Positions 10,401 through 17,995 of a stretch of DNA of 64,000 nucleotides are shown one piece after another. Below the pieces are notes generated by a model. That model was not told the DNA's origin. It did not search any database and saw only the letters and a program-made list of their open reading frames with translations. This DNA comes from Candidatus Methylacidiphilales bacterium (GTDB taxonomy: Bacteria; Pseudomonadota; Gammaproteobacteria; JASGCS01), in assembly GCA_030054035.1 (NCBI GenBank), contig JASGCS010000006.1, forward strand, positions 1 to 64,000. The letters run 5' to 3'. The position numbers were made by a program, and so were the translations under genes. Within the stretch, counting starts at the first letter, position 1, and every line of letters begins with the position of its first letter.

Positions 10401-13400
10401 TGCCAGAAGTTAATATTGATATTAATGAATCATTTAGCCATCCTGAAAGATCATATGAAGAAGCATTCAGTCTAACCGTGCCACTACTGATTCTACTTAT
10501 ACCATTGATAACTGCATTTGAAGCACCCCCTGAGGTTAAAAAACTTGGACGAGTAGCAGATGCATTAATAGCATTAGGCTCCCAAATACTAGTTTGGGTT
10601 AACCCTGCTACAGGGACGGAGCCGAGTAAGAATGAATTTACTATAAACGGTTTTATAGAGCCACCGCCAGTAGCCGTAACTGACTTGGTCTTATTGGCTA
10701 ACCATGAAACCATTTCGTAAATGCAATTCGCAGTATGTTCATACGCTCGAGCATTGGATGATGCAATATGATTTGCAATTGCAGATGTCGTTCCTAAAAC
10801 TGTCGCTAAAGACTGAAAAGTACCAGTTCCTGTTGTATCCCAAGTAGGCGGAATCGTGCCACTAAAATTTGCATTGCTACTCAGATCAACAGTTGTTGTA
10901 TAGTAAACAGGATTTATACCAATTGGAGCAAATACTGAAATCGGTGAAATACAAGTGCCTGAGCTACTTACACCAGAGCTTGCTATGTAGTTTAAAAATG
11001 TATCGCTAGGATTTGTGGTTTGGGCTACACTAGGGTTTAAACAACTTTTGGCTTTTTCTACTTCAGATAAGGGCAAAGTTGCACTAGGTTGTGCGCCAGT
11101 ATTTGATGCAAAATACCCACTATTGGTAGCAAGGTAAGGGTCACAAAATGCAAGCACATATGGATTGTTAGCACTCACACTACCACCAGAGATTGCTCTA
11201 ATATTGGAAGTAACTTTTAAAGAGAGTTCTGGCCAATCATTAGCATTTCCTATCACTAAAATATAAAACTTATCACAGTCTGAAAAGGTAAATGTATCAA
11301 ATGGTGAGCGATATCTAATTGGTGCCCCAGAATATCTTTGGATAGCTGTAGAAGAAAAACAAGAAGGATCAGAAATATTCCAAGCAGAACATGCTGAGGG
11401 CAATCCTGCAACCAACACTGGAGACTGTATAGCATTAGGATTAGAGATTGTGTCATTTGTTTGGATAACACCTTCTGTTACGCTGTCCGATTGATTGTTA
11501 ATTCGCAAACGATTTGCATAGGTGGTGTCATTTGGGCTTGCGATATGAGCGCCCCTTCTAAGACCATAAAAGACTGAATCCCCTTTTATATATCGGATCA
11601 GTTCTTGAAATTGTGCCTGAAGCGACCATTTACCGAATGGTTTTACTTCCGAGCGAATAAAATTAGGAATATATTCCTTAACTGTTTGACAAGATTCAAC
11701 TGCAGAAATTACGCAACGATAATAAATTGTTAACCTAGGCTGAGGCAATGTACCAAAAGTTGGCGAATCACCAGCCGCACCAAACCCAATCAACCTAGGA
11801 GGGCTAGACGAGCAATTAGGGTTACATTTGTAGCGATTGTAATCTGAATCATTTGTAATTCCTGTACTATTCTGCAAAGTAAAACTTAATGTACTCCCTG
11901 GTTGCCACCGTATCGTACTACCACCAGAAGTAGCCGTCATGCTAGTCAAGGCGGTAATTTGATTAGCAAGATTTGGTGAATCATACTGCACATAGGTAGC
12001 TGGAAGTGTTGCATTAAAGTCATTGGGGTTTGTAGATATGGGGGTGTTGCCTGGGAGTTTTGAATATTGATAGCTCCAAGTACCCAAACTCCAATTAGTT
12101 ACAGTTCCCACCGAACCTGATGGTGACAAATGTTTAGCGCCACATATTTCTGCAATTTCTTTTGATGTTGGCGTGTATCCGACACCACTATTATTTTCAA
12201 ATTTATACACCATGGCAGGAGAGCTGTCTCCTTCAATTGGGTAATTAAAAGAGCTTGCTTGCGTTAGTCCATTAGGGTATAGCCATTCACTATCAATTTT
12301 TGCATTTTTATTTTTTGGTGAGTTCAAATATATATCTAACGACGATACTTGAGTACTAGAATAATTCCTAGTAGTGGTGTACTCATAGTCATAGGGAGAT
12401 GTATTGGCACTAGGATTAAATGACCCTGCAGGCACAGTAACTCCATTAACTTTAGTAATCTGACTTGCGCTTGTGTCTGTTGTGTATCTGCTTATAATAG
12501 GCGTGCTTAAAGTTAGAAAGGCTCGGGTAATGTTACTCGTGCTATCAAGAGGTACTTGATCAAAATTCAATACCATGGCGCCCCGCTTACCTACATACAT
12601 GTCAAAAGAATAATTTCTAGTGTTGTTTTCTACTGAATCCGATGTTTGCGCTGAAGGTTGGGCCTCACAGGAGATATACCCTGGCTGATAAAAATTCCTA
12701 TTCTTATATCTACTAGAAGGAACAGTAACTTTATTTACCCAATTTGGATTAACTTGTCCCCAACTCCATGATTTTGTCCCATTAGCATACAGCACAGTTT
12801 TTCTCTCTAGGCAACCATTATTAACTCCAGAAGCAGGATACAGCTGACTTAAAGAGACACTTAAAGATGCTTTAGAAGTTAACATTGGTCTCATATACAT
12901 TATTGGTCTAAAGCTAGGACCAATGGAGGAAGTATTTGAAAATTGAAATCTATCAATGGGTTGTTGCGTGGAATTCACTGAATCAAAATTCGTACTACTA
13001 TTTGGGTCGCCGCTTTTAAAACTTGGCAAACCAGCTGTATTAGCATTAGTTGAGGCACTGTAATAGTAATTACTTGAACTTAGCTCAGGTCGGACTCTAA
13101 CAGTTATGCCTTTATCATACGCCCCACAATAAGATGATCTATTAATCAAACTTTGCAATAACTGACCTATTGGTAAAGAAATGACAGAGCTATTATGATT
13201 ATATGTATAGTAGGCGTCGCAAACTCCACTCCCAAGATTAGTTGTTGCTGCTGGAATTCCAGTAGGTCTAGAAGCGCAGATCACTAAAGAAGCGCCATTA
13301 AAAGTTGATCTTGAATTTGGTTTTGAGGCGCTAAATGGCAACGAATCATCAATATACTCAATAGTAACTTGAAAATTATAATTATAGATAGGTAGTCTAG

Positions 13401-14799
13401 TTACAATTGGAGCTCTTCTTATAGCAGAACTAGACTGCACAGTAGTAAAAACACTCGGATAATTTGTGCCCCGTGATGATGGGGTAGAAGTAGATAGGTC
13501 TTGGCTACAATATATATTATCTACAGAGCCCGCGTAAATTTTCTGCAGAGCTGATAAGCTCCCAGAATTAACGACTGGGTTTGTAACATCGTCATTATCT
13601 TTTACAGTATTGATACCTAAACAACCAAGAGAAATTTCCAAATTTGAATTAGCAACCGTTGCCGCTCTATTTAATGGTAAATTAGTAAAGCGATAGAATA
13701 ATTCAGGACTCGTGCCAGTTACTTGTTCACTCGTGCTACAAATAAAAGGGATCAGCCAATATCCAACTTGGCTCGTAGTAGGTATAAAACTACCAGGGTT
13801 GTTAGCAGTTATATAGGAATTATTTACGGTAGGAATAGTAGTATCTAAGTATCCTGGAACTTTTTTAACAAATACTATGGTATATGGCTGTAATAGGTAA
13901 GGAAAACTACCGTAAGTAAGAGGATTAGGCCCGCTATTAGAAAATACATCCCAATTAGCGCCTATAGTTGTATTATTTCTAAAATCAGTTTGTGCTGTTA
14001 ATACTATATCACCCCTTCTTTGAATGGTAAGATTACTATTATACTGACCTACTCTAACTGTAACAGAACTAGGCAATCCAGTTGGTAAACCAGACGCAGC
14101 GGGCGGAAAAGTGATAGTTGAAGTAAGGGAAGATGTTCCTCGACCAGTATCAGCAAGATTAAATACATAGTAAGGCACTAAAGCAGAAGTGGGGTTTGGA
14201 TAAGGCAAGAGATAAGCATCTTCGCCAGTTGGGGTAGTACTTGGACAAGAGTAATTAAAATTATTTGGGACAAATGAAGTTACTCCTTGAGCAGTATAGT
14301 AATGCGCAGAAATGGTAGAGATTTTATTTCCAGAAATCTTATTAGCAGTTATAGGATTGGTAGTGCTGTATTGTTCGGCTTCGTAGTTATTCAATTGTTG
14401 GTTAAAATTATTTGCGGTTGGATTCTTAAAAGCATTTTGTGCGGTTGGATTTGCTGCAGTCGCATTAAGGTTTAGATCAACGGCTGGGATAGCAACTTTG
14501 GCGCCATGTGAACTGGTTAAAAGCCCAACTTTACCATTGTATCTACTGAGCTGATCTAATATTGGTGTGAGCGCGTCAGCAATGGTTGCTCTATCTCCCT
14601 GTGTCATAAGCGCCCCAGTGTCTAGCATAATTAAAACCAATGGCCCAGTAAGCGAAGTAGCGCTTGGAGTAATGAAAAAGATATCTGTGTCTTCTGCGTT
14701 AGATAATGCACTAGCGAGAAGTGTTAGTGTTACACTTACACTCATGATTCCCAACAGGATAAGTCTAGTAATACTTCGCTGTAGCTTTGGAAAAATCAT
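7438..14799 (-). CDS. pilY1: PilY1-type type IV pilus tip adhesin, unusually large
   Basis: 2,453 residues, about twice the usual PilY1 length. A signal peptide (1-35) is followed by a von Willebrand A-like start, LVLIMLDTGALM (residues 54-65), in which the usual DxSxS metal-binding motif is reduced to DTGAL. A very long Ser/Thr/Asn-rich middle has no domain I recognise. The C-terminal PilY propeller begins near residue 1,800 (DGQIRLINDDTGREEW) and includes GNVWRVDVLD near 2,176. A calcium-loop motif DLNNDGIVD sits near 2,383. In the family, PilY1 sits at the pilus tip with the minor pilins, mediates adhesion and modulates retraction. It overlaps pilX by 4 bases upstream and the TPS adhesin by 11 bases downstream. 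The large size suggests an expanded ligand-binding region (inference). Confidence 0.92.
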   Translation of the reverse strand: MIFPKLQRSITRLILLGIMSVSVTLTLLASALSNAEDTDIFFITPSATSLTGPLVLIMLDTGALMTQGDRATIADALTPILDQLSRYNGKVGLLTSSHGAKVAIPAVDLNLNATAANPTAQNAFKNPTANNFNQQLNNYEAEQYSTTNPITANKISGNKISTISAHYYTAQGVTSFVPNNFNYSCPSTTPTGEDAYLLPYPNPTSALVPYYVFNLADTGRGTSSLTSTITFPPAASGLPTGLPSSVTVRVGQYNSNLTIQRRGDIVLTAQTDFRNNTTIGANWDVFSNSGPNPLTYGSFPYLLQPYTIVFVKKVPGYLDTTIPTVNNSYITANNPGSFIPTTSQVGYWLIPFICSTSEQVTGTSPELFYRFTNLPLNRAATVANSNLEISLGCLGINTVKDNDDVTNPVVNSGSLSALQKIYAGSVDNIYCSQDLSTSTPSSRGTNYPSVFTTVQSSSAIRRAPIVTRLPIYNYNFQVTIEYIDDSLPFSASKPNSRSTFNGASLVICASRPTGIPAATTNLGSGVCDAYYTYNHNSSVISLPIGQLLQSLINRSSYCGAYDKGITVRVRPELSSSNYYYSASTNANTAGLPSFKSGDPNSSTNFDSVNSTQQPIDRFQFSNTSSIGPSFRPIMYMRPMLTSKASLSVSLSQLYPASGVNNGCLERKTVLYANGTKSWSWGQVNPNWVNKVTVPSSRYKNRNFYQPGYISCEAQPSAQTSDSVENNTRNYSFDMYVGKRGAMVLNFDQVPLDSTSNITRAFLTLSTPIISRYTTDTSASQITKVNGVTVPAGSFNPSANTSPYDYEYTTTRNYSSTQVSSLDIYLNSPKNKNAKIDSEWLYPNGLTQASSFNYPIEGDSSPAMVYKFENNSGVGYTPTSKEIAEICGAKHLSPSGSVGTVTNWSLGTWSYQYSKLPGNTPISTNPNDFNATLPATYVQYDSPNLANQITALTSMTATSGGSTIRWQPGSTLSFTLQNSTGITNDSDYNRYKCNPNCSSSPPRLIGFGAAGDSPTFGTLPQPRLTIYYRCVISAVESCQTVKEYIPNFIRSEVKPFGKWSLQAQFQELIRYIKGDSVFYGLRRGAHIASPNDTTYANRLRINNQSDSVTEGVIQTNDTISNPNAIQSPVLVAGLPSACSAWNISDPSCFSSTAIQRYSGAPIRYRSPFDTFTFSDCDKFYILVIGNANDWPELSLKVTSNIRAISGGSVSANNPYVLAFCDPYLATNSGYFASNTGAQPSATLPLSEVEKAKSCLNPSVAQTTNPSDTFLNYIASSGVSSSGTCISPISVFAPIGINPVYYTTTVDLSSNANFSGTIPPTWDTTGTGTFQSLATVLGTTSAIANHIASSNARAYEHTANCIYEMVSWLANKTKSVTATGGGSIKPFIVNSFLLGSVPVAGLTQTSIWEPNAINASATRPSFLTSGGASNAVINGISRISSGTVRLNASSYDLSGWLNDSLISILTSGTSFASPAVTIDQFRSDRASGFIYFSLYIPSQRHYWEGNLKKYRLCLSSDTDTACSGKAGYIVGSDGKIFVDDNGSTGLLLNSYWSSADSTDVLKGGARQQLYNQMNFNTTSNTSFNFYRPSVGSPIATGVDITIDARRVLFSSIFPHQDITYPFPNTASYYPTSSVAPHDNLVDWSNLKSSVSIKRYGQRQFNIINQDTIPWLTSFAQSENNQSKYYGSYNCWYLRSFVQYSNPTSPLPNCRLRSLNENSLVYYTQDGTSGISSVLSWLYGVNEGGGSLPLTTNSVRYNFPSAVHVTPRVLSFNGESPNDVVKILIGTNDGQIRLINDDTGREEWAYQLVDIFPKVYKLFNPNDPNTLNYDYSTEYRTVGMDGEISIKRISCLTSYATGDLDNPSTSSANCSQADRSIQRSNGEVVSLDGYNTYFGLRRGGVGLYSLSLNLINNLNFGNKDKLIIGENSSHNNHVIPSLNYRITANNIINPPAPPNISSPLTALPQCSASYTDSGSDFTNCYPNYPTQSALPATWVLDNRIGQIWFEPSTVLVRDSLSTSSTSVYVGIGDSDKKTNYNFLNTPNNYRDVVVFGGGFHDTFDSTDYVALTPAAVPVNYGNAIYFVNAFGKEQASEIAEKLRNGGSRVTSIYESSDNPIVLRVSNDGANISGTNVSGAVVGDYADMLYPIVAPVVATKNTTSNCPATAINCIDRVYAVDIVGNVWRVDVLDLGASSSPRVIVKKIASLSTLGNNTTRRFFFNRPEVVQVRDYNFGAFRASFDLILITSGNREKLTTSDLKQDGAFAIIENFALNGMSSNSAAANYYNNHPSVKTVSDLTNLSNTTLTSAQILTMVYNPSTGTGGWYFNFDNANSERATSGGFVLYGIWNFPSFTRAGTNFVSSGNTCAVSNGSGFTYHIDVLTALPLDDLNNDGIVDISDRKLYRGGTIPNLSIAQLGNQTRLIAQAGGAIAPNNQKLQKVIDDRSITNGLIKSYWYEE

Positions 14800-15473
14800 A
14801 ATGTTACATTTACCCCCTGATTTATCGTTGACACCACTCCATTATTTAATCGGAGTTGAAACCTAACATTAACCCGGTAAGTACTTCCAACAACAATTCC
14901 AGCAAGTGGCCCAGAGCCTACTCCTGATCCGATTAATGTACTACTTGCATTAACTTTCTCTAAATAATAAATCTGTAAGTTGTAAGATCGAATATTGGTA
15001 AAATTTAAAGTAGTGTCTTGAATTATATTGTTAATATTATTTCCTAGTGTGTTTAGTTCAGTAACAATACTAGCAGCAGCGCCATTGTATATCGTTATTA
15101 CAGGAGTAGTGCAAGCTCCAGCAGTAGTAGTACATGCTACTTGATAAAAAAAATTATTGGTAGGCGCAGTCAATGTTGCAATTTGATTAATGTCATTTAG
15201 CAATGACGGAAGTACGGTTTCTCTTGCCAGTACATTTGCAATGGTAAATGCGGCACCTACTTGAAGCGCGCTTCTTGTAGCAATGGATAAACTAGAATCA
15301 GTTAATAAGAAACTTCTCGTAGAATTTTGATACGAGATTGCGTTTAGGTATTCATTGGTGTTAAGTTGGTAGGTAGATAATATCAAAGCGGTAAGTATTA
15401 TAAGAGTGAGTAACGCACCAGGAAGCGCAACCCCCTTCTGCGATTTACTATTTTTATAATTAATGGGTAGCAT
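14796..15473 (-). CDS. pilX: PilX-like minor pilin
   Basis: 225 residues. A type III signal sequence ends at KSQKG, and the cleaved protein would start VALPGALLTLIILTALI, one hydrophobic helix. Position 5 after cleavage is Gly rather than the Glu of major pilins, as is usual for PilX/GspK-like subunits that occupy the pilus tip. Position in the operon (between pilW and pilY1) supports the assignment. The start overlaps the pilW stop as TAATG, and the stop overlaps the pilY1 start as ATGA. Confidence 0.85.
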   Translation of the reverse strand: MLPINYKNSKSQKGVALPGALLTLIILTALILSTYQLNTNEYLNAISYQNSTRSFLLTDSSLSIATRSALQVGAAFTIANVLARETVLPSLLNDINQIATLTAPTNNFFYQVACTTTAGACTTPVITIYNGAAASIVTELNTLGNNINNIIQDTTLNFTNIRSYNLQIYYLEKVNASSTLIGSGVGSGPLAGIVVGSTYRVNVRFQLRLNNGVVSTINQGVNVTL

Positions 15474-16687
15474 TATAGTTGTCTTCTCTGCATGGTAAAT
15501 TCAAATCGTCTGAGTAGATCTACGGTAGGTGTCGTTATCAATGCATTATCGATTGTGATAGTGCCAAAGTTAGCTCCTAAGTTTGGATTGTGAATACTTG
15601 GATTTACTCCGACTCTAAAAAATCTTTCGCCTCTTAAAATAAATAATACCCGTACCGCCTGTACTTGCTGGCTTGATGGAATTGCCACTGAAGAAGATTG
15701 AAAAGTATCAATTGCACCACTTGCCCCTACTCCCACCAGCAATCTAAAAACTTCAACATTTTGTACAATCACTTGTGGGGGGAGAGCGGGATTACCGGTA
15801 TATACTGCCAAACCATTAGCAATTGCTGGTGTTCCGCCACAAGTAATTGTCGCATCGTAGCTACAAATATAATAGAGGCGATAGCTTGAAGTATGTATTC
15901 TACTGCCTGCAGAAAAAGGCACCGATGACGCTACTCTATTAATTGAGGGTATTTGAAAACAAGTTGATTTAACTACTTCGCCAGTAGCAATAGTTACTGG
16001 GGTTGGGTTACACACGCCAGAAGTAAAAGCAGTAACTGTTCCAGCGCCTACCGAAAAAGGCTCTGCATCTGTTGAATTAATTAAAACCCCCAGACTATTT
16101 TGATTGAGAAGTCTTTGGCTATCTGCCCCTCCTCCAAGTTGTAACACACTAGCAATGACTGGAGTAGCTGGAATGGCATGACCCTGTGCAATGACACCAT
16201 TCACCACAACAGAATCAGTTGTGTTAGAAGTAATTGCGCCAAATGGAATAGGGCCGCTAAATCCTGATGTTATGTTAGTAGCTAAGGCTAAATAGCCAGT
16301 TGAAATTCCTCTGGTAATGAGAATATCTTCAGACGCAACCAACCCTGCCAATGTTCGGTTAGTGGTTGGAGGAGAAGAGCCTGGAAACACTGAGATAGGT
16401 GCTGCGCTTGCTAAAAATTGATCTGTTGAAACCACGGTAGCGCCATTTATTGATACACCTGCAAATCCAGGAAAAGATGTGATGTATCTAAAACCTGATA
16501 ATCGGATATCTCTACCTAATGTATCAAAAATATACCTTGTGTCATTGCTCATTGAAACAACAACTCTGCTCGCAACACTGGTTTGCTGATTAGAATTCAT
16601 GAGCTCAGCTATACCCAATAGCAAAATCGCACTCATCCCCACTGCCACCATCGTTTCGATTAAGGTAAACCCGGCTTGTTTTTTCAT
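15473..16687 (-). CDS. pilW: PilW-like minor pilin
   Basis: 404 residues with a prepilin leader MKKQAG followed by FTLIETMVAVGMSAILLLG. The conserved Glu5 is present, as expected for a prepilin-peptidase-processed subunit. The remainder is a Ser/Thr-rich pilin globular domain with several Cys residues (for example C-N-P and Y-I-C-S-Y), which is typical of PilW. PilW, PilV and PilX form the priming tip complex beneath PilY1. The gene is coupled to both neighbours through single-base stop/start overlaps. Confidence 0.88.
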   Translation of the reverse strand: MKKQAGFTLIETMVAVGMSAILLLGIAELMNSNQQTSVASRVVVSMSNDTRYIFDTLGRDIRLSGFRYITSFPGFAGVSINGATVVSTDQFLASAAPISVFPGSSPPTTNRTLAGLVASEDILITRGISTGYLALATNITSGFSGPIPFGAITSNTTDSVVVNGVIAQGHAIPATPVIASVLQLGGGADSQRLLNQNSLGVLINSTDAEPFSVGAGTVTAFTSGVCNPTPVTIATGEVVKSTCFQIPSINRVASSVPFSAGSRIHTSSYRLYYICSYDATITCGGTPAIANGLAVYTGNPALPPQVIVQNVEVFRLLVGVGASGAIDTFQSSSVAIPSSQQVQAVRVLFILRGERFFRVGVNPSIHNPNLGANFGTITIDNALITTPTVDLLRRFEFTMQRRQL

Positions 16688-17151
16688 TATATACTCACCG
16701 TTGCAACAAACTCTCTTGTGCGACCAAATGTTTTATCTTGCCAAGTTAATCTAATCGTAGCAGTAGCACCAACAGCCGTAACCGTTAGGGTTGAATCCTT
16801 GAGCAGCGTGGCAGACCTTAAACGGACGCACTCCCCAAAATTATTAATGTTGGTAAGAGGCTGTGTGAGATCGCAAGATGACCCAGAAGTTCCAGTCAAG
16901 ATGGATGGATAATTATATGTACTGACAATATTGCCTGTGGTGTTACTGCGTTCTAAATAATTAATGGTATCAACAACTTCAAAGACAATTTGTGATGCAA
17001 CCAACTGATCTCTGGCATTGCCAGTTTGTGCAAATGAAACTCCTTGTAACTGCACCAATGCTAAGGTAACCGTAGATATAATCAATAATGCAACCAGCAC
17101 TTCTACGATAGTGAACCCTTTAGATAGTTTTACACAAACTTTATTACGCAC
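16687..17151 (-). CDS. pilV: PilV-like minor pilin
   Basis: 154 residues from a GTG start at 17151. I prefer this start because a perfect GGAGG lies 5 bases upstream (17161-17157), and it gives a short leader VRNKVCVKLSKG before the cleavage site and mature sequence FTIVEVLVALLIISTVTLAL. A longer ATG at 17217 is in frame but would put a long leader inside the preceding gene. A mature domain with a Cys near SSCDL and another near FGECV follows. The start overlaps the fimT stop by 8 bases. Confidence 0.87.
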   Translation of the reverse strand: MRNKVCVKLSKGFTIVEVLVALLIISTVTLALVQLQGVSFAQTGNARDQLVASQIVFEVVDTINYLERSNTTGNIVSTYNYPSILTGTSGSSCDLTQPLTNINNFGECVRLRSATLLKDSTLTVTAVGATATIRLTWQDKTFGRTREFVATVSI

Positions 17152-17830
17152 AAATGCCTCCGAGTAATTCAACGGTAGCAGCAGTTGCACTTCTTGTCGT
17201 AACAACTCCTCTGGCATTTACGAACACTTCCCTGGCTTCGTTTTCTTGAGCGTCAGAACAAATAAAAATACTAAAGGGAACTCCGTTGGCAAGCTCGCCT
17301 CTATTATTAAAAGTAACCACTCCGCATGGAAGTAAAGGATATTCCACTAATGGGGTAAGTGTTGCTGCAACTCCACAACCTGCAATTCCTGATACAATTG
17401 CTCTAACATTGGCAAACTCAACTTCGGGGGTAACATCATCAACTCCTGACTGTACGGTAATGGCGTCTGATGAGCCCACAGCTACATTTGGTAAGCCTGA
17501 ATTAATGCTACGAGCGATGGCGCCATTTGCATCAATCTCATTTACAATGGTGTCAAACCAGATATGCTCAGCAACTACTGTGGCTGGTGGTGGGGTAGTA
17601 AGGTTAGCAAGTATCGCTCTAACTTCTACGGATATTGGAACTTTATTTATAGCGGCTTTATTGCTAGCCTGTCTAAACACGCCTGCAATTCTAGAAGTGA
17701 GATTAGTAAGTTGGTTAGAAGTTTGAAATGAGGCAAATCCAATGTTTGCCATGGTGGCCAACACTCCTACTATGGCAACAGTTACCATTAACTCAATTAA
17801 AGAAAAACCATTCTGCTGATACGACATCAT
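17144..17830 (-). CDS. fimT: FimT/GspH-type prepilin, first gene of the pilus tip operon
   Basis: 228 residues. The leader MMSYQQNG is followed by FSLIELMVTVAIVGVLATMA, the class III signal with Glu5. The C-terminal half, with a Cys in VIFNNRGELANG-type surroundings and GVVTTRS near the end, fits the GspH/FimT domain. It heads the operon fimT-pilV-pilW-pilX-pilY1-TPS adhesin. No clear ribosome binding site precedes the ATG. A TAGAAT hexamer lies 6 bases before it, so the transcript may be nearly leaderless. Confidence 0.87.
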   Translation of the reverse strand: MMSYQQNGFSLIELMVTVAIVGVLATMANIGFASFQTSNQLTNLTSRIAGVFRQASNKAAINKVPISVEVRAILANLTTPPPATVVAEHIWFDTIVNEIDANGAIARSINSGLPNVAVGSSDAITVQSGVDDVTPEVEFANVRAIVSGIAGCGVAATLTPLVEYPLLPCGVVTFNNRGELANGVPFSIFICSDAQENEAREVFVNARGVVTTRSATAATVELLGGICA

Positions 17831-17836
17831 GTGATT

Positions 17837-17842
17837 ATTCTA
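17837..17842 (-). promoter_or_regulatory. Possible -10 element of the pilus operon
   Basis: TAGAAT on the minus strand ends 6 bases before the fimT ATG at 17830. There is no convincing -35. It is listed because the same close spacing recurs at other operon starts in this window. Confidence 0.3.
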
Positions 17843-17995
17843 ATCTGGCAGGCTTGATTTAAGCTATTTTTAGACACCTAAATTGATAAACGGTAGATTT
17901 TTAAGGCTGAATGGTAGGACACGCAACCTTTCCTACTAGAGTATTGCACCGATGATCGATACTTGGGTGCGCAGTGTGGTCACAGATTCTGTGTA

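Noticed and set aside
17880-17970. Inverted repeats GTAGGA/TCCTAC and GCACC/GGTGC between res and fimT
   Set aside because: Stems of 5-6 bp with long loops and no T-run; too weak to call a terminator or operator.
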